NCBI RefSeq assembly: GCF_001420005.1
Contig: NZ_LJAK01000002.1
Location: forward strand, 310,001 to 374,000
DNA length: 64,000 nt
Direction of reading: 5' to 3'
DNA from: Loktanella sp. 3ANDIMAR09
GTDB lineage: Bacteria > Pseudomonadota > Alphaproteobacteria > Rhodobacterales > Rhodobacteraceae
The number at the start of each line of letters is the position of its first letter. Within the stretch, counting starts at the first letter, position 1. The notes under the pieces are model-generated. The model was not told the origin of the DNA. It saw nothing but the letters and a program-made list of their open reading frames with translations, and searched no databases. Positions 16,032 through 25,219 of the stretch are shown one piece after another. The position numbers were made by a program, and so were the translations under genes.

Positions 16032-16909
16032 GCGCGTCGGGGCTGTTTGCACATCTGGCGACCGGATCGGCCCATGTTTGCCAAGCCTGGTCGATCACCC
16101 GCAAGGACGGACGCACCTATGGGTTTACCGACCACGATTGCGACCTGACATTCGACGGCATTCTGTTTCACGCCAATAGCGGGTTAAGCGCGCGCGCGCT
16201 TGCGACAAGCACGGGCCTGAGTGTTGACAACTCAGAGGCTGTGGGGCTGCTGCAATCGGACATGATCCGGGAAGCGGATATCGTGGCGGGTCGTCTGGAC
16301 GGTGCGGAAATCACGCACTGGCTGGTGCGATGGGACAATGTGACAGAACGCGCCATTCGGTTCCGGGGCGAAATCGGGGAAATCACCCGCGAAGGCGGGC
16401 AATTCAAGGTGGCACTGCGCGGGCTGGCAGAGCGGTTGAACCAGCCTGTCGGGCGCAGTTTTCTGCGCAGTTGTACGGCGGTTCTGGGTGACCATGCCTG
16501 CGGTGTCGATATGGCCGATGACAGGTTGCACAAGGAGCGCAGGATCGACGCGGTCACCGATGCCGCGACATTGACCGTGATGGCCAGCGGCGTGGACGAT
16601 CACTGGTTCACCAACGGGTTCGTGCGGGTTCTGGACGGGGCCGGGGCCGGTCTGACCGCAGTCATCAAGGACCATCGCGCAGAAGGGAGCCTGCAACGCA
16701 TTCGCCTGTGGGACGCGCTGCGCGCTGATGTCGTGGCGGGTGACCGTGTGCGTCTGATTGCCGGGTGCGACAAGCGTGCCGAGACCTGTCGGGAAAAATT
16801 TGCGAACCTCGTGAACTTTCAGGGTTTCCCGGACATGCCGGGTGACGATTGGCTGATGGCTGTGCCGCGCGCCGATGGGGACGCGGATGGCGGGAGCCTG
16901 GTGCGATGA
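16028..16909 (+). CDS. GTA baseplate hub protein, DUF2163 (g13)
   Basis: The 293-residue protein combines a DUF2163 domain (FTDHDCDLTFDGILFHANSG, VDNSEAVGLL) with a C-terminal phage BR0599-type domain. It carries well-spaced cysteines in RSCTAVLGDHACGVD and GCDKRAETCREKF, then the NFQGFPDMPGDDWL block. In RcGTA the equivalent forms the trimeric hub, and the cysteines suggest a bound metal cluster. ATGA overlaps join it to g12 and g14. Confidence 0.93.
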   Translation: MSASGLFAHLATGSAHVCQAWSITRKDGRTYGFTDHDCDLTFDGILFHANSGLSARALATSTGLSVDNSEAVGLLQSDMIREADIVAGRLDGAEITHWLVRWDNVTERAIRFRGEIGEITREGGQFKVALRGLAERLNQPVGRSFLRSCTAVLGDHACGVDMADDRLHKERRIDAVTDAATLTVMASGVDDHWFTNGFVRVLDGAGAGLTAVIKDHRAEGSLQRIRLWDALRADVVAGDRVRLIAGCDKRAETCREKFANLVNFQGFPDMPGDDWLMAVPRADGDADGGSLVR

Positions 16910-17334
16910 GCCTTGCGGCTGAGATAGCCCGAGACTGGATCGGGACACCCTATGTGCATCAGGCGTCGGTGCGGGGACATGGATGCGATTGCCTGGGATT
17001 GGTGCGCGGGGTCTGGCGGACCATGTATGGCAAAGAGCCCGAGACCGTGCCGCGCTATTCGCCAGACTGGGCCGAGCCGCAGGGTGACGAGCGATTGTTG
17101 CAAGCCGCTGCCAGGCATCTGATCCCGGCGGACGATGTGTCGATTGCAGCGGGTCAGGTCCTGTTGTTTCGGATGCGTGATGGCGCAATGGCAAAGCATT
17201 TGGGCATCGTCGCACAGGTGGGGGACTGCCCGACCTTTGTCCACGCCTACAGCGGTCACGCCGTGACTGAAAGCCCGTTGTCTGCCCCCTGGCAGCGCCG
17301 GATTGCGGCGCGTTTCGCATTCAACAAAGGATAA
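16906..17334 (+). CDS. GTA NlpC/P60 cell-wall peptidase (g14)
   Basis: The 142-residue NlpC/P60 cysteine peptidase has a catalytic Cys29 in HGCDCLGLVRG and His98 in AKHLGIV. It is expected to sit at the tail tip and cut recipient peptidoglycan during DNA delivery. It starts in the g13 stop codon (ATGA). A longer upstream frame to 16849 is inside g13 and ignored. Confidence 0.93.
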   Translation: MSLAAEIARDWIGTPYVHQASVRGHGCDCLGLVRGVWRTMYGKEPETVPRYSPDWAEPQGDERLLQAAARHLIPADDVSIAAGQVLLFRMRDGAMAKHLGIVAQVGDCPTFVHAYSGHAVTESPLSAPWQRRIAARFAFNKG

Positions 17335-17340
17335 ACGGCT

Positions 17341-20300
17341 ATGGCTACTCTGGTTCTATCGGCGGCAGGAATGGCCGCGGGTGGCTCGCTTGGCGGGTCC
17401 GTTCTGGGGCTGTCGACAGCGGTCATCGGGCGTGCCGTCGGGGCAACCATTGGGCGGCAGATTGACCAGCGCATTCTCGGGACCGGGAGTGAGCCTGTCG
17501 AAGTCGGGCAGGTCGACCGGTTTCGCCTGATGGGCGCAAGCGAGGGCGCGGCGATTCCGCGGCTGCATGGGCGAATGCGTCTGGCCGGCCATGTGATCTG
17601 GGCCACGGCATTTCAAGAAGATACCACCGTCACGGGTGGCGGCAGCGGCAAGGGTGCGCCGCGCAGTCCTGATCCGGAGGTGACCACATACAGCTATACC
17701 GTCAGCATGGCACTGGCGTTGTGCGAAGGTCAGATTGCGCGGGTCGGGCGGGTCTGGGCAGACGGGGTCGAGGTGTCACCCGTCGATCTGAACATGCGGG
17801 TCTACCGTGGCAGCAAGACGCAACAACCCGATCCCAAGATTGCGGTCGTGGAGGGGGCTGCCAATACGCCAGCCTACCGCGGGATCGCCTACGTCGTTTT
17901 CGAAGACCTGCCATTGGGACAATTCGGCAACCGCGTGCCGCAATTCACATTCGAAGTGATGCGCCCGGCAGAGCCGGGCACACCAGAGGCGCTGGCCGAT
18001 CTGTCCCAACAGGTGCGGGCGGTTGCGATGATCCCCGGCACGGGCGAATACGCGCTGGGCACGCGGCAGGTCGAGTTAAGCGCCGGATTCGGCGACAGCC
18101 GGGCCATCAACGTCAATTCACCCAGCGGCGGGACCGATTTCAGCACATCGGCCCTGGCGTTGGAGGAGGAATTGCCAAGGTGCCAGTCCGTCAGTCTGGT
18201 GGTGTCCTGGTTCGGGACCGATCTGCGTTGCGGTCACTGCGATGTCCGCCCGATGGTCGAGCAATATCAGTCCGAGGGCGACGACCCGTGGATCGTCTGC
18301 GATACCAACCGCTATTTCGCGCAGCGCGTGCCGCGCGTTGACGGGCGTCCTGTCTATGGTGGCACACCTTCGGATGCATCCGTGATCCAGGCGATCCGTG
18401 ATCTGTCAGCACGCGGGATGGAGCCGATGTTCTATCCCTTTATCCTGATGACCCAATTGGCGGGGAACGATCTGCCAAACCCCTGGACGGGCGAGATGGG
18501 GCAACCTCGGTTGCCATGGCGAGGGCGGATCACATTGAGCCGGGCACCGGGGCAGGCGCAAGGCCCTGATCGCAGTGCCGCCGCAGCGGGCGAAGTCGCG
18601 GATTTCATGGGTACGGCGCAGGCCGATGACTTTGTCCGCGATGGCGAGGTCGTGCGCTATACCGGGCCCGCGGGCTGGGGGTATCGCAGATTTATCCTGC
18701 ATTACGCGCATCTGTGCAGGATCGCGGGTGGGGTCAAGGCATTCTGCATCGGATCGGAAATGCGAGGGCTGACCCAGATTCGCGGGGCAGGTGACAGTTT
18801 CCCTGCGGTGGCCGCACTCAGGCAATTGGCCGCCGATGTGCGTGGGATTCTGGGACCAGGCTGCAAGATCTCTTATGCTGCGGACTGGTCAGAGTATCAT
18901 GGCTATCAACCAGCCGGGACGGCGGACAAGTATTTTCACCTCGATCCGCTCTGGGCCAGCGACGACATCGATTTCATTGGTATAGACAACTACATGCCGC
19001 TGTCGGATTGGCGCGACGGCGAGGAGCACAGCGACGCGTCTGCCGGGTCCATCTACGATCTGGATTATCTGCGTGCGAATGTCGCCGGTGGCGAAGGCTT
19101 TGACTGGTATTACCCGACGCCCGAGGCCCGCGCGGCCCAACGGCGTGTTCCGATCACTGATGGCGATGGTGAACCCTGGGTCTGGCGGTACAAGGATCTC
19201 TCGGGGTGGTGGCAGAACCGGCATCATGATCGCATCGGGGGGGTCCGGTCTGCTGCATCGACGCCTTGGGTTCCGGGCAGCAAGCCGATCTGGTTCACGG
19301 AATTCGGATGCGCGGCCATCGACAAGGGCACGAACCAACCCAACAAGTTTCTGGACCCCAAATCGTCGGAATCGCTCTTGCCCCGATATTCCAGCGGGGC
19401 GCGGGATGATTTCATGCAGATGCAGTACTTGCGGGCGATCTGGGGGCATTATGCCGTGCCGCAGAACAACCCGTTGTCTGAAACCGGCCCCTACCGGGGG
19501 CGGATGCTGGATATGGACAGGGCGCATGTCTGGTGCTGGGACGCGCGTCCATTCCCGCATTTTCCTGCCAATGCCGCCTTGTGGTCCGACGGTGACAACT
19601 ATGCTCGTGGGCATTGGCTGAACGGACGTGCGACAGCGCGGACGCTGGCCGGTGTCATGGCGGAGATCTGTGCAGAGGTCGGTCTGACCCGTGTCGATGT
19701 CTCACGTCTGTACGGGGTGGTGCGCGGTTATGTGATCGACCGTGTCGGTACGGCCCGTGCGGCGTTGCAACCCTTGCTGCTGGCCTATGGCGTGGACGTG
19801 GCCGAGAAGGACGGTGTCCTGGTGTTCCGTAATCGTGACGGGGTCGCCGTGGGTCGGGTTATCCGCGACGATCTGGTACTGGATGACGAACGCGGAGCCG
19901 ATATCCTGCATGCCCGCGCCCCGGAGGCCGAGGTTACCGGACGCGTGCAGGTTGGCTATGTCGAAAGCGAGGCTGATTATGCCGTCAGTGTGGCCGAGGC
20001 CGTTCACGCGTCGGAACCGACGACAACCACGGCACGGACCGAATTTCCGCTGGTTCTGACCCGGACCGAGGGGGCACTGATCGCACATCGCTGGATTAAC
20101 GAGGCGCGGACCGGCCGCGACACAGTGGCATTTTCGGTTCCGCAATCGCGCGGGGCGCTGGGCGCGGGCGATGTCATTGAACTGGACGACGCGGGGTTGA
20201 CTGGCCGCTATCGCATCGATCGGATCGAGGAGATCGGGATGCGCCGCATCGAGGCCACACGGTTGCACCCGGAGGTATTCCAACCGCAGCGCCGGTTGGA

Positions 20301-21264
20301 GGAAGGCACACGCCTGCGCAGCTACAAGGCACCGGGCAAAGTGGTCGGATTGTTCATGGACCTGCCGTTGATCCGGGGTGATGAGGTCCCGCATGAGCCG
20401 CATTTTGCCACGACGTCAAAAGACTGGGGGCCAGCGGTGGCCCTCTATTCGGCCCCGTCTGACAATGGCTATGTCCTGCAGGACGTCTTCCGCAGGCGCA
20501 GCGTCATCGGAGAACTGACGTCCCCGCTCTCCCGTGGTCGCACGGGATTGTGGGACCGTCAGACCCTGACAGTCAAACTGGTGCACGGTGCGCTCTATGC
20601 CGTTGATCCGGAGGACGTACTATTCGGTCGCAACGTGCTGGCGATCGGTGACGGCAGCGCGGATGACTGGGAAATCGTGCAATTTGCGCAGGCGCAGGTG
20701 GTCGGGGACCGGACCTTTGCCTTGACAGAGCTGTTGCGCGGACAGGCTGGCAGTCATGCCATGATCCGTGACAGCTGGCCTGTCGGGTCCAAGGTGGTGC
20801 TGATGGACGGCCGGCCAGAGCAGGTCACGATCCCCACCTACGCACGCGGGCAGCGGCGACATTTCAGGTTTGGCCCGGTCAAGCGTCCCTACACCGACCG
20901 CAGCTATCGACATGTTGTCCATGCGTTCAAAGGCAACGGCTATCGTCCATATCCCGTTGTGCATCTAAGGGCGGATTTCGCTCCAGCGGGGTTGAACGTC
21001 GCGTGGATCAGGCAGACGCGGATCGACGGTGACCATTGGGGGCGCGGTGATGTGCCGCTGGGCGAGGAACGCGAACGCTATGTGGTGCAGGTCCGCCAGG
21101 GCGACCTGATCCTGCGCGAAGACACGGTACCTGCACCGGCGTGGACCTATCCGCGCGATGATGGGCTGGCCGAGGTCGGAAACGCGGCTTTTGTCGTTGC
21201 AGTCGCACAATTGTCCGAACGCTATGGCACCGGCCCGTTCATGTCGATTGCGTTGGGTGGCTGA
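17341..21264 (+). CDS. GTA megatron / host-specificity protein (g15)
   Basis: At 1307 residues this is the largest GTA protein. It opens with a Gly/Ala-rich hydrophobic stretch (residues 3-40). A long TIM-barrel-like glycoside hydrolase region follows (around WFTEFGCAAIDKGTNQPN near residue 650). Next come a phage-tail-3-like domain and a C-terminal beta domain typical of RcGTA g15. In particles it forms the central tail fibre that contacts and penetrates the recipient envelope. It is intact, with no frameshift, and its stop shares one base with the next start. Confidence 0.94.
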   Translation: MATLVLSAAGMAAGGSLGGSVLGLSTAVIGRAVGATIGRQIDQRILGTGSEPVEVGQVDRFRLMGASEGAAIPRLHGRMRLAGHVIWATAFQEDTTVTGGGSGKGAPRSPDPEVTTYSYTVSMALALCEGQIARVGRVWADGVEVSPVDLNMRVYRGSKTQQPDPKIAVVEGAANTPAYRGIAYVVFEDLPLGQFGNRVPQFTFEVMRPAEPGTPEALADLSQQVRAVAMIPGTGEYALGTRQVELSAGFGDSRAINVNSPSGGTDFSTSALALEEELPRCQSVSLVVSWFGTDLRCGHCDVRPMVEQYQSEGDDPWIVCDTNRYFAQRVPRVDGRPVYGGTPSDASVIQAIRDLSARGMEPMFYPFILMTQLAGNDLPNPWTGEMGQPRLPWRGRITLSRAPGQAQGPDRSAAAAGEVADFMGTAQADDFVRDGEVVRYTGPAGWGYRRFILHYAHLCRIAGGVKAFCIGSEMRGLTQIRGAGDSFPAVAALRQLAADVRGILGPGCKISYAADWSEYHGYQPAGTADKYFHLDPLWASDDIDFIGIDNYMPLSDWRDGEEHSDASAGSIYDLDYLRANVAGGEGFDWYYPTPEARAAQRRVPITDGDGEPWVWRYKDLSGWWQNRHHDRIGGVRSAASTPWVPGSKPIWFTEFGCAAIDKGTNQPNKFLDPKSSESLLPRYSSGARDDFMQMQYLRAIWGHYAVPQNNPLSETGPYRGRMLDMDRAHVWCWDARPFPHFPANAALWSDGDNYARGHWLNGRATARTLAGVMAEICAEVGLTRVDVSRLYGVVRGYVIDRVGTARAALQPLLLAYGVDVAEKDGVLVFRNRDGVAVGRVIRDDLVLDDERGADILHARAPEAEVTGRVQVGYVESEADYAVSVAEAVHASEPTTTTARTEFPLVLTRTEGALIAHRWINEARTGRDTVAFSVPQSRGALGAGDVIELDDAGLTGRYRIDRIEEIGMRRIEATRLHPEVFQPQRRLEEGTRLRSYKAPGKVVGLFMDLPLIRGDEVPHEPHFATTSKDWGPAVALYSAPSDNGYVLQDVFRRRSVIGELTSPLSRGRTGLWDRQTLTVKLVHGALYAVDPEDVLFGRNVLAIGDGSADDWEIVQFAQAQVVGDRTFALTELLRGQAGSHAMIRDSWPVGSKVVLMDGRPEQVTIPTYARGQRRHFRFGPVKRPYTDRSYRHVVHAFKGNGYRPYPVVHLRADFAPAGLNVAWIRQTRIDGDHWGRGDVPLGEERERYVVQVRQGDLILREDTVPAPAWTYPRDDGLAEVGNAAFVVAVAQLSERYGTGPFMSIALGG

Positions 21265-21572
21265 TGCGACCTGTTGGTTTGCTGGATCTCGATGCCACGG
21301 CCCGTTGCTTGTGCGTCGTCACCGCGCAGGAACAACATGATCTGGCCCGCGAGATTGTCGCACGTGCCGATGTGGCTGACAGGTATCGCAAGCGCCTCGG
21401 GCGGCGACACGCCCTTTATGGCGATGGCACGCTGAGTGCGGCGACTGCGCCATATGCCACCGCGCGCGGGCGTGTGGCGGAACAGACCTATCTGGCCGCG
21501 CTACGCATCGTGGTCGATGTGCTGATCGCAAGGCGCGGCTTTTGCTTTTCGGTGCGTCGCTCTATATGGTGA
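21264..21572 (+). CDS. Small protein coupled to the GTA tail gene, function unknown
   Basis: The 102-residue protein starts on the last base of the g15 stop (TGATG), so it is translated from the GTA message. It looks globular and helical (AQEQHDLAREIVARADVADRYRKRLGRRHALYGDGTL) with a basic end and no export signal. It is not one of the numbered RcGTA structural genes, and I do not recognise its family. It may be a bridge ORF kept with the cluster or a cytosolic protein merely read through. Coding potential and tight spacing support it as a real gene. Confidence 0.65.
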   Translation: MRPVGLLDLDATARCLCVVTAQEQHDLAREIVARADVADRYRKRLGRRHALYGDGTLSAATAPYATARGRVAEQTYLAALRIVVDVLIARRGFCFSVRRSIW

Positions 21573-21597
21573 CCAAAGATCACGCGAGGGTGCCGCT

Positions 21598-22407
21598 ATG
21601 GCCATATCAAGATCACAGCTGCATAGCATCGACCCGGTCTGGGATGAGATCAGGGGTGATGCGGAACGTGCGGTGCGCAAGACACCCGCGATGGGTGCGA
21701 TGTTCCATGCCGGGGTGTTGCAACACGACACATTCAACGATGCGCTGGCCTACCGGCTTGCGCTGAAACTGGCATCCAACGAGATGTCGGCGCAAAACGT
21801 GCGCGAGATCGCAGACGATATTTATGGTCGCGCACCACGGTTGGCGCTGGATGCGCGTGCAGATCTGGTCGCGACGTTCGAACGCGATCCGGCCTGCCAC
21901 CGCATGATGCAGCCATTGATGTTCTTCAAAGGATTTCAGGCGGTTCAGTCACACCGGCTGGCGCATTTCCTGTGGCGCGACGGACAGGCAGACCTGGCCT
22001 ATTTCATACAGATGCGTGCATCCGAGGTGTTCGGGGTCGATATTCACCCCGGTGCCAAGATCGGCAAGGGTCTGATGATCGACCATGCCCATTCCGTCGT
22101 GGTTGGTGAAACCGCCATCGTCGGGGATAATGTATCGATGCTGCATTCCGTGACCCTTGGCGGCACGGGCAAGGACGAGGAAAAGCGGCATCCGACCATC
22201 GAAAACGGCGTGCTGATCGGTGCGGGTGCCAAGGTTCTGGGTAATATCACTGTGGGCCATTGCAGCCGTGTGGCGGCTGGGTCTGTCGTGTTGCACGATG
22301 TGCCTGCAATGAAAACCGTTGCAGGCGTTCCCGCCAAGATCGTGGGCGAGGCGGGGTGTTCACAACCGTCGATCCTGATGGATCACATGCTGGGTCCGAT
22401 GGACTGA
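21598..22407 (+). CDS. cysE: Serine O-acetyltransferase CysE
   Basis: The enzyme makes O-acetylserine, the carbon acceptor for cysteine synthesis. The 269-residue protein has the helical N-terminal CysE domain and then a left-handed beta-helix of hexapeptide repeats (GVDIHPGAKIGKGLMIDH, VVVGETAIVGDNVSMLHSVTLGG, GAGAKVLGNITVG). The active-site His is in the IDHAH segment, and the sensitive C-terminal tail is present. It follows the GTA-linked ORF by 25 bases with no terminator between them, so GTA transcription probably reads into it. Confidence 0.95.
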   Translation: MAISRSQLHSIDPVWDEIRGDAERAVRKTPAMGAMFHAGVLQHDTFNDALAYRLALKLASNEMSAQNVREIADDIYGRAPRLALDARADLVATFERDPACHRMMQPLMFFKGFQAVQSHRLAHFLWRDGQADLAYFIQMRASEVFGVDIHPGAKIGKGLMIDHAHSVVVGETAIVGDNVSMLHSVTLGGTGKDEEKRHPTIENGVLIGAGAKVLGNITVGHCSRVAAGSVVLHDVPAMKTVAGVPAKIVGEAGCSQPSILMDHMLGPMD

Positions 22408-22426
22408 ACACACACAAAGCGAAACG

Positions 22427-22455
22427 AAAACGCCGGGTCAGTGACCCGGCGTTTT
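22427..22455. terminator. Bidirectional terminator between cysE and pdhC
   Basis: CGCCGGGTCA and TGACCCGGCG form a long stem flanked by AAAA on the left and TTTT on the right. It serves both the GTA/cysE transcript and the convergent pdh operon. Confidence 0.9.
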
Positions 22456-22474
22456 GTGTTTTGGTTGCGGTGGT

Positions 22475-23824
22475 TCAGGCCAACATCGTCATCGGGTTTT
22501 CAAGGTTGTCCTTGATTGCTGCCAGCAGGTTTGCCCCCAACGCACCGTCGATGACCCGGTGATCGACCGACAGGGTCACGGACATGACCATGCCCACGGA
22601 CAATTCACCGTCCTTGCCGACAATGGGTTTCTTGACGCCCGCGCCGACCGCGAGGATCGCAGAGTGCGGCGGGTTGATGATGGCATCAAAGTTGTCGATG
22701 CCGAACATCCCCAGGTTCGAAATCGCAAAGCTGCCGCCCTGATATTCATGGGGCGCCAGTTTGCGGTCGCGGGCGCGGGATGCCAGGTCCTTCATTTCGG
22801 ACGACAGGGCCGAGAGCGATTTCATCTCGGCGTCTTTCAGCACCGGGGTGAACAGCCCGCCTTCGATGGCCACGGCCACGGCCACGTCGGATTTTTCAAA
22901 CCGCAGCGTCCGGTCGTTGGCCCAGACGGCATTCGCCTCTGGCACCTGTTGCAGGGCGAGCGCGCAGGCCTTGATGATGAAATCGTTGACCGACAGCTTG
23001 ACGCCGCGCGCTTCGAGTTGGGTATTCAGTTGGCTGCGGAATTTCATCAGCGCATCCAGCTGGATATCCCGGCGCAGATAGAAATGCGGCACGGTCTGCT
23101 TGGCCTCGGTCAGGCGGGCGGCGACAGTCTTGCGCATACCGTCCAGTTTGACTTCCTCAAACGGGCGACCCTCGTAGGTCTTGAGGATGACATCCGTTGA
23201 TGGACCGGTTGCCATTGCACCCCCCTTGGGGGCGTCCGCCTTGGCGGCGGGGGCCGCTGCTTCGGTTTTCGCCGCCTTGGGCTGCGATGTGGCGCCTTCG
23301 ACGTCGGCCTTGACGATGCGCCCGCGCGGGCCGGAGCCTGTTATATCAGCCAGGTCCAGCCCCTTGTCCGCCGCGATCCGGCGGGCGAGGGGGGAGGCAA
23401 AGATGCGCTCGCCGTTCTTGGAACCCGCTGCCGGGGTGGCGGGCTTGTCCTCTTGTGCAGCCGATCCGGACCGGCCGTAACCGGCGGCGGGTTCGGTCGC
23501 ATCTGACGGTTCTGCCGGGGCAGCGTTTGATGACGCAGGTGCGGGTTTGGCGTCTGCGCTGCCGATGTCGTCAGCCGTTTCACCATCGGCCAGAAGGATC
23601 GCGATCACGTCGTTGACCTTTACGCCTTCGGTGCCTTCGGCCACGGTGATCTTGCCGATGACCCCTTCGTCGACGGCTTCGAATTCCATGGTGGCCTTGT
23701 CGGTTTCGATTTCGGCCAGCAGGTCGCCGGATTGCACGGTGTCGCCTTCCTTGACCAGCCATTTGGCCAGCGTGCCTTCCTCCATCGTGGGCGACAGGGC
23801 GGGCATCAGGATTTCAATGGGCAT
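22475..23824 (-). CDS. pdhC: Pyruvate dehydrogenase E2 (dihydrolipoyl acetyltransferase)
   Basis: E2 is the core of the PDH complex and passes the acetyl group to CoA. The 449 residues hold one N-terminal lipoyl domain (lipoyl Lys43 in [10 protein letters not shown]), an Ala/Pro linker, and a peripheral-subunit binding domain near [16 protein letters not shown]. The acetyltransferase domain ends with the catalytic [10 protein letters not shown] motif. It is the last gene of pdhA-pdhB-pdhC, 12 bases after pdhB. The lipoyl domain is nearly identical to that fused to pdhB. Confidence 0.96.
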   Translation of the reverse strand: MPIEILMPALSPTMEEGTLAKWLVKEGDTVQSGDLLAEIETDKATMEFEAVDEGVIGKITVAEGTEGVKVNDVIAILLADGETADDIGSADAKPAPASSNAAPAEPSDATEPAAGYGRSGSAAQEDKPATPAAGSKNGERIFASPLARRIAADKGLDLADITGSGPRGRIVKADVEGATSQPKAAKTEAAAPAAKADAPKGGAMATGPSTDVILKTYEGRPFEEVKLDGMRKTVAARLTEAKQTVPHFYLRRDIQLDALMKFRSQLNTQLEARGVKLSVNDFIIKACALALQQVPEANAVWANDRTLRFEKSDVAVAVAIEGGLFTPVLKDAEMKSLSALSSEMKDLASRARDRKLAPHEYQGGSFAISNLGMFGIDNFDAIINPPHSAILAVGAGVKKPIVGKDGELSVGMVMSVTLSVDHRVIDGALGANLLAAIKDNLENPMTMLA

Positions 23825-23836
23825 GTCCTAAAATCC

Positions 23837-25216
23837 TTATTTGTAGGTGACTTGTTTGCAGGCCTCGACCACCTCGTCGGTGGTGATCAGGGCATGCTTT
23901 TCAAGGTTGGCGGCATAGGGCATGGGCACGTCCTTGCCGGTGCAGGTGATGACGGGCGCATCCAGATAGTCGAACGCCTCTTGCATGATCACACTGCTGA
24001 TATATCCGCCGACGCTGCCTTGCGGCCAGCCTTCTTCGACGGTGACGCAGCGGTTTGTCTTGCGCACGGATTCAAGGATCGTGGCGGTGTCCATCGGGCG
24101 CAGGGTGCGCAGGTTGATGACCTCGGCCTTGATGCCTTCTTCGGCCAGTTTGTCAGCCGCTTCCAGCGCATATGTCATGCCGATGCCAAAGGACACGATG
24201 GTGACATCATCACCGTCGCGTTCGATCTTGGCCTTGCCGAAGGGGATGGTGAAATCATCCATGACAGGCACATCAAAGGACCGACCATACAGGATTTCGT
24301 TTTCCAGGAAGATGACCGGGTTGGGGTCGCGGATGGCCGTTTTCATCAGACCTTTGGCGTCGGCCGCAGAATAGGGCATCACGACCTTGAGGCCGGGGAT
24401 CTGCATGAACCATGCCGCGTAATCCTGGCTGTGCTGCGCGCCTACGCGGGCAGCGGCACCGTTGGGACCACGGAATACCATGGGCGCGCCCATCTGGCCG
24501 CCGGACATATACAATGTCTTGGCGGCAGAGTTGATGATCTGGTCCATCGCCTGCATGGCAAAGTTGAAGGTCATGAATTCCACGATGGGACGCAGACCGC
24601 CAAAGGCCGCCCCCACACCGATCCCGGCAAAACCATGTTCGGTGATTGGCGTGTCGATCACGCGGCGCGCGCCGAATTCGTCCAGCAAGCCTTGGGAAAT
24701 CTTGTAGGCGCCCTGATATTCGGCGACTTCTTCGCCCATCAGAAACACGTTTTCGTCGCGGCGCATTTCCTCGGCCATGGCGTCGCGCAGGGCCTCGCGT
24801 ACGGTGGTTTTCTTGACCTCAGTGCCCTCGGGCCAGTCCGGGGTCCGGTCGGACGGGGCTGGCGTGGGGTGCGACTTGGCAGCGGCGGGGGCCGTTTCGG
24901 ACGATTGTTCCTTGTCGGCGGCCACTGGCTGTTGCGCCTGGCTGTCGTCGATCACGGCGTCGTCCATGCTCTCGCCGTCTTCCAGCAGCACGGCGATCAC
25001 ATCATTGACCTTTACGCCTTCGGTGCCTTCGGGGATGACGATCTTGCCGATGGTGCCTTCGTCGACGGCCTCGAATTCCATCGTGGCCTTGTCGGTTTCA
25101 ATCTCGGCGAGGATATCACCGGATGCGACGGTGTCGCCTTCCTTTACCAGCCATTTGGCCAGCGTGCCTTCTTCCATCGTGGGGCTCAGGGCGGGCATCA
25201 GAATTTCGGTTGCCAT
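23837..25216 (-). CDS. pdhB: Pyruvate dehydrogenase E1 beta with N-terminal lipoyl domain
   Basis: The 459-residue protein has a full lipoyl domain (residues 1-80, [10 protein letters not shown]) joined by an acidic Ala/Pro linker to a normal E1-beta transketolase-like domain from about residue 135 ([35 protein letters not shown]). E1-beta with its own lipoyl domain is a known alphaproteobacterial arrangement. With E1-alpha it decarboxylates pyruvate using thiamine diphosphate. Three bases separate it from pdhA. Confidence 0.95.
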   Translation of the reverse strand: MATEILMPALSPTMEEGTLAKWLVKEGDTVASGDILAEIETDKATMEFEAVDEGTIGKIVIPEGTEGVKVNDVIAVLLEDGESMDDAVIDDSQAQQPVAADKEQSSETAPAAAKSHPTPAPSDRTPDWPEGTEVKKTTVREALRDAMAEEMRRDENVFLMGEEVAEYQGAYKISQGLLDEFGARRVIDTPITEHGFAGIGVGAAFGGLRPIVEFMTFNFAMQAMDQIINSAAKTLYMSGGQMGAPMVFRGPNGAAARVGAQHSQDYAAWFMQIPGLKVVMPYSAADAKGLMKTAIRDPNPVIFLENEILYGRSFDVPVMDDFTIPFGKAKIERDGDDVTIVSFGIGMTYALEAADKLAEEGIKAEVINLRTLRPMDTATILESVRKTNRCVTVEEGWPQGSVGGYISSVIMQEAFDYLDAPVITCTGKDVPMPYAANLEKHALITTDEVVEACKQVTYK

Positions 25217-25219
25217 CGA

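Larger units (their letters stand above)
7438..21264 (+). mobile_element. RcGTA-type gene transfer agent structural cluster (domesticated prophage)
   Basis: Seventeen consecutive genes follow the exact order of the Rhodobacter capsulatus gene transfer agent: g1 TerS, g2 TerL, g3 portal, g3.5, g4 protease, g5 capsid, g6 to g9 connector and tail genes, g10, g10.1, g11 tape measure, g12 to g15 baseplate. All frames are open and the catalytic motifs are intact. There is no integrase, repressor or replication gene, and codon use matches the flanking housekeeping genes, which fits a host-maintained element that packages random chromosomal DNA. Most junctions are 4-base stop/start overlaps. Regulators, lysis and head-spike genes are not in the window; in R. 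capsulatus they map elsewhere. Confidence 0.95.
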
